A stretch of 64,000 nt of DNA, taken from NCBI GenBank assembly GCA_006546595.1, contig VIAD01000004.1:62001-126000 (forward strand), written 5' to 3'. This stretch comes from Moraxellaceae bacterium AER2_44_116. Lineage in GTDB: Bacteria; Pseudomonadota; Gammaproteobacteria; Pseudomonadales; Moraxellaceae. Positions 19,336 through 27,611 of the stretch are shown piece by piece (position 1 is the first letter of the stretch; each line of letters opens with the position of its first letter). Position numbers and translations under genes: made by a program. The notes under the pieces were generated by a model. The model was not told where the DNA came from and searched no databases. It saw only the letters and a program-made list of their open reading frames with translations.

Positions 19336-19389
19336 AACATGACTGTTATGTGACCGATACATGACAAAAACTTTAACTTAATGTGACAG
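19336..19389 (-). promoter_or_regulatory. Pho-box-like direct repeats upstream of phoX
   Basis: On the minus strand, three abutting 11-base units TTGTCATGTAT, CGGTCACATAA and CAGTCATGTTT lie at 19336-19368, about 54 bases before phoX. A fourth, CTGTCACATTA, lies at 19379-19389. The spacing and the GTCAY core match PhoB-binding Pho boxes, so PhoB control is a reasonable inference. Confidence 0.65.
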
Positions 19390-19449
19390 CTTAATGATAA
19401 ACACGGCTTTTTAATGATGAAAACGGGAAAGAGCACTCAGCCTGTACTG

Positions 19450-19499
19450 TTTCGACTCTGCTCAGAGAGCGTTGTTACGTTGGCTGAGCGGAGTCGAAG
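19450..19499. repeat. Intergenic inverted repeat, copy 3
   Basis: TTTCGACTCTGCTCAG pairs with CTGAGCGGAGTCGAAG apart from two positions. It is the same family as the repeats at 1872 and 3194 and lies in the gap between phoX and the thioesterase gene, just after the thioesterase stop. Confidence 0.7.
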
Positions 19500-19514
19500 C
19501 CTAGCTGACGATTG

Positions 19515-19931
19515 TTAGTTTCCTCGCATCCTATTCGCCGCGCCTGCCAATAACCGTTCAGTATTCACAATCGCCCGCGTATGCGTACCTTCACCAATTT
19601 TGCCGCCTGAATCAAAGGCTTCAATGGTGAACTTATATAACTTGCCTTCTCTACCGACATATTTGGCGACCGCTTGCACAACATCATATTTTGGTGTGGC
19701 GGCCAAATGCTGAATATTAATACCAACACCCACCGACAGTTCACCTGCTTTTAATAATGACGCTAAACCACGCGCTGCCGCTAACTCCATTACGGCAATC
19801 ATTCGTGACGTCGCCAAAACTTCGGGAAAGTCATCTTCGGTCATCACGGCTAAGGCGAGAGCGGTATCATTTTCTGTCACCACCATTGAAGCCGAGGCGG
19901 TATCACCTTCTTGTAACACTAATGCTGCCAT
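19515..19931 (-). CDS. FlK-like thioesterase family protein
   Basis: A 138-residue hotdog-fold protein. The segments VLATSRMIAVMELAAARGL, SVGVGINIQHLAATPKYDVVQAVAKY and LYKFTIEAFDSGGKIGEGTHTRAIVN resemble the thioesterase family that includes fluoroacetyl-CoA thioesterase, with the His of the QHLAATP motif and the acidic residue of VMELAA in the usual places. The substrate is unknown. AAGGA precedes the ATG, and it lies 10 bases after the HopJ-like gene, in one operon. Confidence 0.75.
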   Translation of the reverse strand: MAALVLQEGDTASASMVVTENDTALALAVMTEDDFPEVLATSRMIAVMELAAARGLASLLKAGELSVGVGINIQHLAATPKYDVVQAVAKYVGREGKLYKFTIEAFDSGGKIGEGTHTRAIVNTERLLAGAANRMRGN

Positions 19932-19941
19932 GTTGTTTTCC

Positions 19942-20286
19942 TTATAATTTAGATGTTAATGCACAACCATCAAAACAAATTCCTGCCCAGCCATCACGCA
20001 TAAAAGCCCGAATATTGCCGTGACTTGTGCCTGTTGGGTCATTTAATACTTCGCGATAAAAGCGACCAAAACAGGCCAATGTTTCTGCTTCCGTGAACAG
20101 ATTTAATTGAGCAAAAGCAAAAATCCGACATGAGCCTTCATTTTGCCCCGCTTCGTTAATAACAGTATTAGTTAAGCCATTAGCAAAGCGTGTTGCTGTG
20201 TAATCGTATAAAGCATTGATGACGGTAATGGTATCTTCAAAATCTATTTCTCCTGCGCGCAGGCGTGTTAAAAAACTTGCTAACAT
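19942..20286 (-). CDS. HopJ type III effector family protein
   Basis: A 114-residue protein matching PF08888: FEDTITVINALYDYTATRFANG, then AGQNEGSCRIFAFAQLNLFTEAETLACFGRFYREVLNDPTGTSHGNIRAFMRDGWAGICFDG. The family is named after a Pseudomonas effector but is widespread in free-living bacteria with no type III secretion, so the name should not be read as a virulence function. Its role is unknown. It is first gene of a pair with the thioesterase and divergent from the SDR gene. Confidence 0.85.
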   Translation of the reverse strand: MLASFLTRLRAGEIDFEDTITVINALYDYTATRFANGLTNTVINEAGQNEGSCRIFAFAQLNLFTEAETLACFGRFYREVLNDPTGTSHGNIRAFMRDGWAGICFDGCALTSKL

Positions 20287-20374
20287 AAACTAAAAGCTCG
20301 TGGTGATTGATTAACAATTTGTCGCGGTATTTATGCCACAATTGCCATCATTTGTCTGTTACGGAAAATTTATC

Positions 20375-21130
20375 ATGTCTAAAAATGTTGTCATTACAGG
20401 TGCATCTAGCGGTATTGGTGCAGCTCTTGCTCAAGCCTTTGCTAGTAAAGGTTATAACCTCGGTTTGGCTGCTCGTCGTGGTGATAAGCTCGAAATGCTC
20501 GCCAAACACCTAGAAGAAACTTATCACGTCCGTGTTGCCGTGACGATCTTAGATGTTCAAGAAGATAGCACCATTGCCCCTGCCCTCAATCGTTTAGCAC
20601 AAGACTTGGGTCAGATTGATATTGTGGTCGCTAATGCGGGTATTACAGGTGTTCGTCGGAGTGGTAGCGGTGACATTTCGATTGATAAAGCGATTATGCA
20701 AACCAATCTGATTGGTGCCATTGCCACGCTAGATGCGGCAACAAAAATCTTTTTAGCGCAAGGTCATGGTCATTTGGTAGGAATGTCTTCGTTTTCTGCC
20801 TTCTCACCTTTACCGGGTAGTGCGGCTTATTCCGCCAGTAAAGCGGCATTAACGAACTATATGAATGCGATGCACTTAGAATTGATTAGCAAAAAAATCA
20901 ACGTCACCATTATTCACCCCGGCTTTATCAAAACCGATATTGCGCCACACATGGATAAATATCCCTTTGTGATTGAAGCCGATGTGGCTGCACAACAAAT
21001 GGTTCGTGCTATTGAAGGCAAAAAAGTGAATGTGATTGTGCCTGCCATGCCGTGGAAAGCCGCTAAAGGTTTGATGAACTTAATGCCTGATCCGTTATTG
21101 GCGATGATGTTTGCGAAGTTTATGAAGTAA
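20375..21130 (+). CDS. Short-chain dehydrogenase/reductase (SDR)
   Basis: A 251-residue classical SDR. The start MSKNVVITGASSGIGAALAQ gives the NAD(P)-binding TGxxxGIG motif, VVANAG is the structural motif, and YSASK holds the catalytic Tyr and Lys after the Ser of GMSSFSAFSP. The AARRG after the second strand favours NADP(H). An upstream in-frame ATG at 20333 would add 14 residues that do not fit the family. The substrate is unknown. Confidence 0.9.
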   Translation: MSKNVVITGASSGIGAALAQAFASKGYNLGLAARRGDKLEMLAKHLEETYHVRVAVTILDVQEDSTIAPALNRLAQDLGQIDIVVANAGITGVRRSGSGDISIDKAIMQTNLIGAIATLDAATKIFLAQGHGHLVGMSSFSAFSPLPGSAAYSASKAALTNYMNAMHLELISKKINVTIIHPGFIKTDIAPHMDKYPFVIEADVAAQQMVRAIEGKKVNVIVPAMPWKAAKGLMNLMPDPLLAMMFAKFMK

Positions 21131-21174
21131 GTTTTGGGTAAGGTGTAAACCATAAATATTATTAGGAGAAAAAC

Positions 21175-22278
21175 ATGGGAAATCGTCATGATGTAATTAT
21201 TTGGGATGCCAATATTTATGGCATAGAAAAAGAGTACAAAAAAATTGTACAACAAGCACAAGCTTTGGCAAATCAAAAAGCAGAGCCTAGTCATTCAATA
21301 TTACTTTTTGCACAATATGTGTATTTAGAAAGTGATCTTAAAAATCTAGAACCTACCGTTGTGCATTATTTGCAACATTTTGAGGAGATGATTAAAATCA
21401 CAAAAACTGCTGCTGTTATGATTGAGCTACCAGAACATAAACTACACGCTGAAAATATACTTAAAATTTTGCTAAGAGAAACACGAAGACATGGTCTTGT
21501 ATTATGTGATCAAGAGTTGCAGTTAGTTGTTTTTCCTGATGGTACTATTTTACCAACCAGCCTTCAAACAGGCAGAAAAAAAACATCAAAAGATACAAAA
21601 GATTTTCCAGTTACACTAAAACAATTTCATGAGCTTTTTAAAGCTCAATTAGATACGCTATTGAGTATACATAATTTTATACTCGTTGTTGAGTTAGATG
21701 AAGAAGATGATTTTGGTGTTATATATGATAAAACCATCAAAATGGGTAAACTTTCTATAGCAATAGGTTATCAAGTAGTAAAAGAAGGATTTAAACTTGG
21801 TATTCGCTTTACAATTATTGAAGATAATATGATAGCGATAGCCCAAAAATCTGATTTTTCGTTCTCTATGATAGGCGGAGGAGGCATTTCATTCCAAGTT
21901 TTAGAGGCAAAAAAAATAAAAAAAACTTGTATTAATAACTGGGAAATATTTAACGAGTTACTTAACTTATTAGAAGATTCTGTTTTACGTTGGTCTGATA
22001 ACATAGAAGACATTAATGGCATCGACGCACTTATAAATGGCGATATAGATATAGATGTTAAAAACGAAGTATATAGTTATCTTTATACACCTTATGCACT
22101 AATTGTTGCTTGGCTAGTAAACAATCCTAGCTTTGATGAATTAGCAGTCAACTTAGGCACATATGGGGCAAATAGTGGCAGAACATGGGGTAAATTCAGT
22201 CATACCAAAGTTGCAGAGGCATGGCCAAAACTGGTGCAATACCTCCGTGACGAAGTTAAACCATTAGTTTTATATTGA
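21175..22278 (+). CDS. Uncharacterised protein, 367 residues
   Basis: I do not recognise a family. AGGAG precedes the ATG and the whole frame has coding character, so it is a real gene. It is soluble, without signal peptide or membrane segments, and more AT-rich than the surrounding chromosome, with runs of Lys, Ile and Asn codons. Visible segments are a helical N-terminal half, a strand-rich part with SFSMIGGGGISFQVLEAKKIKK near residue 230, and a C-terminal TYGANSGRTWGKFSHTKVAEAWPKL. AT-richness and an orphan position suggest acquisition, perhaps of a conflict or immunity gene, but no function can be assigned. Confidence 0.6.
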   Translation: MGNRHDVIIWDANIYGIEKEYKKIVQQAQALANQKAEPSHSILLFAQYVYLESDLKNLEPTVVHYLQHFEEMIKITKTAAVMIELPEHKLHAENILKILLRETRRHGLVLCDQELQLVVFPDGTILPTSLQTGRKKTSKDTKDFPVTLKQFHELFKAQLDTLLSIHNFILVVELDEEDDFGVIYDKTIKMGKLSIAIGYQVVKEGFKLGIRFTIIEDNMIAIAQKSDFSFSMIGGGGISFQVLEAKKIKKTCINNWEIFNELLNLLEDSVLRWSDNIEDINGIDALINGDIDIDVKNEVYSYLYTPYALIVAWLVNNPSFDELAVNLGTYGANSGRTWGKFSHTKVAEAWPKLVQYLRDEVKPLVLY

Positions 22279-22378
22279 AAGAAAATAACTGGCAAGGATG
22301 GCGGAACTAAGCCAGCGTACTGTAAGGATTGCGGAAAAAACACTCGCAAAAAAGTTGTTGCCCTACCCCTCTGCAAAA

Positions 22379-22396
22379 CCCGTGTTATCACACGGG
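22379..22396. terminator. Hairpin between convergent genes
   Basis: CCCGTGT, TATC loop, ACACGGG, followed by CTAC. It lies between the unknown gene and pirin, both ending here. There is no clear T tract, so termination is tentative. Confidence 0.4.
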
Positions 22397-22420
22397 CTAC
22401 AACTCAAAGTAGAACTGAAC

Positions 22421-23278
22421 CTAAGCCCCAAATCGCCCTGCATGATAATCCACCATCGCCTGACGAATTTCTGCCTGTGTATTCATCACAAAAGGCCCCT
22501 GCCCCACAATCGGCTCATTTAAAGGCTCACCCGTTAACAACAACGCTACCGTTGCTTCATTAGTGTGAATCTTTAGCTGCTCATCATTATGTTGAAATAA
22601 CACAATCTGATTCGCTGCAACAACCTGCTGGTCATTCACCGTCAAGTTGCCCTGTAACACCACCAAAATCGTCGTATGCGTAGCAGGACTTTGTAGATAC
22701 ACCGCTTTATCGGCGTTTAACTGTAAATCCCAAACATTCACAGGGGAATAGGTTTTAGCCGCACCATGAGTCGTTTGATAATCGCCCGCAATCACCCGTA
22801 GCGTTCCCGCTTCATCAGGCAAGGCAATTCGCGGAATATCGGCATTCACAATCGCCTGATAACGCGGTGCAGACATCTTATCTTTCGCAGGTAAATTCAC
22901 CCACAACTGAGCCATGTGTAATGTACCGCCTTGTCGTGCAAAAGCCTCCGAGTGATATTCTTGATGCAAAATACCCCGTGCTGCCGTCATCCATTGCACA
23001 TCACCCGCGCCTATCACGCCGCTATTACCTGCCGAATCCGCATGAGCGACTTCACCCGCATAAACGATAGTCACCGTTTCAAAACCACGATGCGGATGCG
23101 TACCGACACCCCGCCGTTTATCCGTTGGTGCGAACTGCATAGGGCCTGCATTATCAAGTAATAAAAATGGGCTAATGCGTTCGCCCAAGTCTCCATAATA
23201 CAATAAGCTGCGCACAGGAAAACCATCACCGACCCAATGTGAAGCGGCTGTACTATAAACACCGATAATATCTTTCAT
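22421..23278 (-). CDS. Pirin family protein
   Basis: A 285-residue bicupin. The N-terminal cupin contains the metal-binding HPHRGFETVTIVYAGEV and GAGDVQWMTAARGILHQEYHS with the conserved His and Glu ligands. The C-terminal cupin has YSPVNVWDLQLNADKAVYL and ends with LNEPIVGQGPFVMNTQAEI, the pirin C-terminal signature. Bacterial pirins are cytosolic Fe proteins, some with quercetinase activity, others thought to regulate pyruvate metabolism. The ATG at 23278 is preferred over a GTG two codons earlier. Confidence 0.92.
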   Translation of the reverse strand: MKDIIGVYSTAASHWVGDGFPVRSLLYYGDLGERISPFLLLDNAGPMQFAPTDKRRGVGTHPHRGFETVTIVYAGEVAHADSAGNSGVIGAGDVQWMTAARGILHQEYHSEAFARQGGTLHMAQLWVNLPAKDKMSAPRYQAIVNADIPRIALPDEAGTLRVIAGDYQTTHGAAKTYSPVNVWDLQLNADKAVYLQSPATHTTILVVLQGNLTVNDQQVVAANQIVLFQHNDEQLKIHTNEATVALLLTGEPLNEPIVGQGPFVMNTQAEIRQAMVDYHAGRFGA

Positions 23279-23408
23279 GACCACTGCCCTCTTCTTTTCC
23301 CAATAGAAAAAATTCTCTTGGAATTAAATCTAGTTTAGGTAAATATCGTGTTGCCGAGAAGCGCAGTTTACAGACACATACTGTTGACCAATCGCTAACA
23401 TAACGAAA

Positions 23409-23434
23409 AAAAAGAGGCCACTCATGGCCTCTTT
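23409..23434 (-). terminator. Rho-independent terminator after cytochrome c gene
   Basis: On the minus strand GAGGCCA, TGAG loop, TGGCCTC is followed by eight T. It ends the leftward operon that begins with the Fe-alcohol dehydrogenase gene. Confidence 0.85.
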
Positions 23435-23456
23435 CTCAACCAACTCAATGCAAAAG

Positions 23457-23786
23457 TTAATTACGGCCAAACTCACGAATCACGCGAATCAAAGCAGACT
23501 TTTGATCGTCGCTCAAACTTTTTTCATACGAAGGCATAATACGAGGGCCTTGATTGATGCGCTGTAAAATATCCGCATCACTCATTTTTTGCTGCCATTC
23601 TTTACTATTAAAATTACGGGCAAAATATAAGTAACCCCGAAAATTATCAGCATGACCACTTTCACCATGACATTTAGCGCAAGTGTCTTGGTACAGCTTA
23701 TAGCCCTCAACGGCTGCTTGTGCCGAACTCATCATGCCTACGGTTAAACACAAAGCCGCGAGTGCTTTCGTCATCGTCAATTTCAT
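23457..23786 (-). CDS. Small class I cytochrome c
   Basis: A 109-residue periplasmic protein with signal peptide MKLTMTKALAALCLTVGMMSS ending near AQAA, one haem-binding CAKCH (Cys36, Cys39, His40), and a candidate axial Met in IMPSYEKSLSDDQ. This is the architecture of a monohaem electron carrier. The gene starts 18 bases after the aldehyde dehydrogenase stop, and AAGGA precedes its ATG, so it is likely co-transcribed and could carry electrons from an alcohol or aldehyde oxidation system. Confidence 0.9.
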   Translation of the reverse strand: MKLTMTKALAALCLTVGMMSSAQAAVEGYKLYQDTCAKCHGESGHADNFRGYLYFARNFNSKEWQQKMSDADILQRINQGPRIMPSYEKSLSDDQKSALIRVIREFGRN

Positions 23787-23804
23787 TGTTATTTTCCTTA
23801 GCGG

Positions 23805-25235
23805 TTAGGGTGCTTCACGCACCACGAGTAAACGAATTTCAGTCATATCTTCAATGGCATAACGAATCCCCTCTCGTCCTAAGCCACTGTCTTTTACGCC
23901 ACCATATGGCATATGGTCAACGCGCCATGAGGGTACATCACCAATCACAACACCACCGACTTCCAGTGTATCCCATGCTTTATGAGCTTTGTAGAGATCA
24001 CGGGTAAAAATGCCTGCTTGTAAACCAAATCGACTGTCATTAACTTGTGCCAGTGCTTCGTCAAAGTCCGTAAATGAGGAAAGAATGGCGGCAGGGCCAA
24101 AGGCTTCTTCGGTGTATAAACTTACCGTCTCTGGAACATTTTCTAGTAAGGTAGCCGCTAACATTGCACCTTCACGTTGACCACCACATAACAACGACGC
24201 GCCTTGATCGACTGCTTCAATAATCCACGACTGTAAACGCTCCGCTTCTTTTACCGAAATCATCGGGCCAATAAAGGTGTTTTCGTCTTGAGGATTACCC
24301 ATGACTAAGGTTTGCGTAGCGGCAACTAATTTGGCTTTAACCGTCTCATAAATACTGGCATGAATCAAAATCCGTTGCACACTAATACAACTTTGACCTG
24401 ATTGATAAAATGCTCCAAACACTAAGCGTTGTACGGCATCATCAATATTGGCATCGGCATCGACGATACAGGCAGCATTCCCACCTAACTCTAAAGTGAC
24501 TTTTTTCTTCCCTGCTTTGGCTTTTAATTGCCAACCGACTTCGGGTGAACCCGTAAAGCTCAATAACTTTAAACGTTCATCAGTGGTAAATAAATCCGCA
24601 CCATCACGCGCACACGGCAAAATTGAAAATGCACCTACAGGCAAAGCAGTCTCAGCCAAAACCTCTCCAATAATTAATGCACCTATTGGCGTAAAACTGG
24701 CAGGTTTAAGAATAAAAGGACAGCCTGCGGCAATCGCAGGAGCAACCTTGTGCGCCGCCAAATTCAAAGGAAAATTAAACGGGCTGATAAAAGAACACGC
24801 ACCAATCGGCACTCGTTTCGTCATACCGCGATAGCCTTTGGCACGAGGGCTAATATCTAAGGAAATCGTTTCACCGTGAATACGCGTACATTCTTCAGCG
24901 GCAATTCTAAAGGTATCAATTAAACGCGTCACTTCGCCGCGTGCATCTTTAATCGGCTTCCCTGCTTCAATACACAAGCTTTGCGCTAACTCTTCGGCAC
25001 GCTCACGAAAACGCAGGACACAATGATCTAACACCTGTTGCCGCTCATAAGCCGCCATTTTTGCCATAGGCGCTTGCGCTTGCACGGCGGCAGCAATGGC
25101 TTGGTCAATCACCGAAGCATTGGCTAAAGCGACGCGTGTCGCGATTGCGCCTGTGTATTTATCAGTCACCACTAAGTCTTGATTGGCGTAAACGGCTTGA
25201 TTGGCTAAGTAATAGGGATACGCTGATTTAAGCAT
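23805..25235 (-). CDS. Aldehyde dehydrogenase family protein
   Basis: A 476-residue NAD(P)-dependent ALDH. FISPFNFPLNLAAHKVAPAIAAG binds cofactor, SFTGSPEVGWQLK and LELGGNAACIV carry the catalytic-type Glu, and YQSGQSCISVQRI the nucleophilic Cys. It ends GLGREGIRYAIEDMTEIRLLVV. The GQSC context resembles non-acylating enzymes such as lactaldehyde or succinate-semialdehyde-type dehydrogenases. It overlaps the upstream membrane-protein gene by eight bases and sits in an operon with an iron alcohol dehydrogenase, so stepwise oxidation of an alcohol to an acid is plausible. Confidence 0.9.
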   Translation of the reverse strand: MLKSAYPYYLANQAVYANQDLVVTDKYTGAIATRVALANASVIDQAIAAAVQAQAPMAKMAAYERQQVLDHCVLRFRERAEELAQSLCIEAGKPIKDARGEVTRLIDTFRIAAEECTRIHGETISLDISPRAKGYRGMTKRVPIGACSFISPFNFPLNLAAHKVAPAIAAGCPFILKPASFTPIGALIIGEVLAETALPVGAFSILPCARDGADLFTTDERLKLLSFTGSPEVGWQLKAKAGKKKVTLELGGNAACIVDADANIDDAVQRLVFGAFYQSGQSCISVQRILIHASIYETVKAKLVAATQTLVMGNPQDENTFIGPMISVKEAERLQSWIIEAVDQGASLLCGGQREGAMLAATLLENVPETVSLYTEEAFGPAAILSSFTDFDEALAQVNDSRFGLQAGIFTRDLYKAHKAWDTLEVGGVVIGDVPSWRVDHMPYGGVKDSGLGREGIRYAIEDMTEIRLLVVREAP

Positions 25236-25842
25236 GATGTCTCCGTGTAGAGGTTTGCCTTAAACAAATATCAGTTAAATGGCACTCCGAGTGATCGGGA
25301 TGAATAAAATGATTTTGTAGTTGTAAAATTAATTCGTCATTTTGAATGACTTTATTGAGGGTGATGGTTTGCTGAGACAAACTAACAATAATTTCTGTTT
25401 GCTGCTCCAACCATGTTCCGACTAGAGTCGATTGAACTAAACCCACCTCGCCAACGGCACGCTTAAACTCTTGTTTTAAGTGACACTCGCCATGTCGATA
25501 CAACGTGAAGGTGATATGTTTATTGTATGCTTTATCATCCCCCTCAAAGCAATAAGCGATATTGGCACGCCGATGTAACCATAACTCACGACCAATAATG
25601 GGAACTCCCCGAATAATAAACTCCAATGTTCCAACGTCGGTAATAATAGCAAGCCACCAATAATTCCAATACATTGGTGAGAAATAAAATCCTAGTATGG
25701 CAAACACCAGTCCCACAATAGGAATACGCGAATAGTGTTTATTGGTATAAACACTCATTATCAAATAAAAGGCATTTAAGACTGCTATCAGAACAAACAA
25801 CAAGAAAAAAGCCATGCTCGCTGTTGTTTGTAAAGTCATCAT
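25228..25842 (-). CDS. Uncharacterised membrane protein
   Basis: About 204 residues. Two or three hydrophobic segments lie in the first 90 residues (SMAFFLLFVLIAVLNAFYLIM, IPIVGLVFAILGFYF, YWNYWWLAIITDVGTLEFII). A soluble C-terminal half follows, rich in strands and with several His and Cys (HRRANIAYCFEG, RHGECHLKQEF, HSECHLTDICLRQ). I do not recognise a family. The start could be any of the ATGs at 25842 or 25839 or a GTG at 25848. It lies between the thioesterase and ALDH genes in one operon. Confidence 0.65.
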   Translation of the reverse strand: MMTLQTTASMAFFLLFVLIAVLNAFYLIMSVYTNKHYSRIPIVGLVFAILGFYFSPMYWNYWWLAIITDVGTLEFIIRGVPIIGRELWLHRRANIAYCFEGDDKAYNKHITFTLYRHGECHLKQEFKRAVGEVGLVQSTLVGTWLEQQTEIIVSLSQQTITLNKVIQNDELILQLQNHFIHPDHSECHLTDICLRQTSTRRHHA

Positions 25843-25858
25843 AACCACCCAAGATTAT

Positions 25859-26299
25859 TTATTCCACGCGTTTTATTTTTTCTAATGCCTGCCGAATGGC
25901 TTCAGGAATGACAACCGACTTATTACTTGCACGATTGACAAAGACATGAACAAAATGACCATCAGCCACCGCCACATCCTCCCCTTCTTTAAAAATCGCT
26001 ATGCCATATTCCACCGAAGAGCCACCTAAACGATTGACCCGCAAACCACCGATTAACTTATCAGGAAAGGCTATCGGTGAATAATAGTTACACCCTGAAT
26101 TAACCACGAAGCCAACAATATCCGCGTGATGAATATCCAACTCCCCATGCTCAATTAAATAGGTATTCGCCACCGTATCAAAATAGGCATAGTAAGTGAC
26201 ATTATTCACATGACCATAAATATCGTTGTCGTTCCAACGAGTGGTAATGGGGGCAAAAAAATGGTAATCCGTACGCAGACTAGGTTGAGGACGAGACAT
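25859..26299 (-). CDS. Acyl-CoA thioesterase (4HBT/YbgC-like hotdog)
   Basis: A 146-residue protein; AAGGA precedes the ATG at 26299. The active-site block TTRWNDNDIYGHVNNVTYYAYFDTVANTYLIEH is the 4-hydroxybenzoyl-CoA thioesterase signature with its catalytic-type acidic residues. VADGHFVHVFVNRASNKSVVIPEAIRQAL closes the fold. It likely cleaves an acyl-CoA of unknown chain. It lies in the operon directly after the iron alcohol dehydrogenase gene. Confidence 0.85.
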   Translation of the reverse strand: MSRPQPSLRTDYHFFAPITTRWNDNDIYGHVNNVTYYAYFDTVANTYLIEHGELDIHHADIVGFVVNSGCNYYSPIAFPDKLIGGLRVNRLGGSSVEYGIAIFKEGEDVAVADGHFVHVFVNRASNKSVVIPEAIRQALEKIKRVE

Positions 26300-26323
26300 C
26301 GTTAATCCTTCTTTTTGTGTCAA

Positions 26324-27478
26324 TTAATAGGCGGCTTGATAAATTGCTAGGGCATCCACTTCTGTGACTAAACGCGGATTATTCATTAACAAACGTTGCT
26401 GTAACAGGGCATCTTTTGCCAACATCGGTAAATCAGTTTCAGGCACATTTAATTGCCGTAACGTCGTTGGGATTTTTACTGCGCTAATCAGGGTTTGCAT
26501 CGCTTCAATAAAATACTCAGCCAAGGTAATGGGTTTGGCACGCGCATAGGGATTAACGACATGTGCCAACTCCGCATAAGCCTGCACTGCATTGGGCAAA
26601 TTAAAGCGCAAGACATGGGGTAAAACCAAGGAATTACTCAAGCCATGCGAGATATGATAATGGCCACCTAAAGGGTACGCCAACGCGTGTACAGCCGCGA
26701 CAGGCGCATTAGCAAAGGCTTGGCCTGCCAACATTGCGCCATATAACATGGCACTTCTAGCAATCAAGTTATGACCATCTTCAACAGCTGTGACAATATG
26801 CTTTGAGAGTAAGCGCAATGCTTCACAAGCCAACAAATCTGAATACGGGTTTTTACGATGCTGACTGGTATAAGCTTCAATGGCATGAACCATCGCATCA
26901 ATGCCTGTTGCTGCGGTCACATGAGAAGGCAAACCCACCGTCAACTCGGCATCTAATAACGCCACATCGGCAATTAATAACGGCGAGACAATACCCTGTT
27001 TGGTTGTTTCACCTGTCGTAATAATAGAGATCGGCGTGACTTCTGAACCAGTACCCGCCGTCGTCGGAATTTGAATTAGAGGTAAACGTGTCCCTTTGGC
27101 ATTACCCACGCCATAGACTTCTTGCAGACTTTGGCTAGATTTCGTCAACAAGGCGATGACCTTAGCGACATCCATCGAGCTACCACCACCCAAACCAATC
27201 ACCCCATCAATCTGTTGCTCACGGGCAAATGTCAGCGCACGCTCAACAACGATCTCAGGCGGATCAGCAACCACATCGGTATAAACAACACTCACGACAC
27301 CCATTGCGGTTAAACTCGCCAACGCAGGTTCAATCATGCCTGACTGCACAATACCTGCATCCGTGACAACTAAAACGCGAGTGATTGCTAAGGATTTAGC
27401 GATCGTTCCTAACTGACGATGACAACTGCCTAATTCATTGATAATTGTTTTAACGGTACTAAATGAAAAGTCCTGCAT
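26324..27478 (-). CDS. Iron-containing alcohol dehydrogenase
   Basis: A 384-residue group III ADH. AGGAG precedes the ATG at 27478. GVIGLGGGSSMDVAKVIALL binds NAD(P), PTTAGTGSEVTPISIIT is the family motif, and the metal ligands are in AVHALAYPLGGHYHISHGLSNSLVLPHVL together with an Asp and His of GIDAMVHAIEAY. Members reduce aldehydes or oxidise short alcohols. It is the first gene of an operon with a thioesterase, a membrane protein, an ALDH and a cytochrome c. Confidence 0.92.
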   Translation of the reverse strand: MQDFSFSTVKTIINELGSCHRQLGTIAKSLAITRVLVVTDAGIVQSGMIEPALASLTAMGVVSVVYTDVVADPPEIVVERALTFAREQQIDGVIGLGGGSSMDVAKVIALLTKSSQSLQEVYGVGNAKGTRLPLIQIPTTAGTGSEVTPISIITTGETTKQGIVSPLLIADVALLDAELTVGLPSHVTAATGIDAMVHAIEAYTSQHRKNPYSDLLACEALRLLSKHIVTAVEDGHNLIARSAMLYGAMLAGQAFANAPVAAVHALAYPLGGHYHISHGLSNSLVLPHVLRFNLPNAVQAYAELAHVVNPYARAKPITLAEYFIEAMQTLISAVKIPTTLRQLNVPETDLPMLAKDALLQQRLLMNNPRLVTEVDALAIYQAAY

Positions 27479-27565
27479 TTTTTTACTCCTTATTAACACG
27501 TTATTTTTATTTGTTATACCTGAAACTCAGATAAGTATGGCTCAAGGATAGCAGAGTAACAGCAT

Positions 27566-27597
27566 AAAAAAAGGGACTTATTGAGTCCCTTTTTTTA
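27566..27597 (-). terminator. Rho-independent terminator of gyrB
   Basis: AAAGGGACT, a short loop, AGTCCCTTT with A and T tracts on either side, just after the gyrB stop. Confidence 0.85.
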
Positions 27598-27611
27598 GCT
27601 ATTCGTAAACG

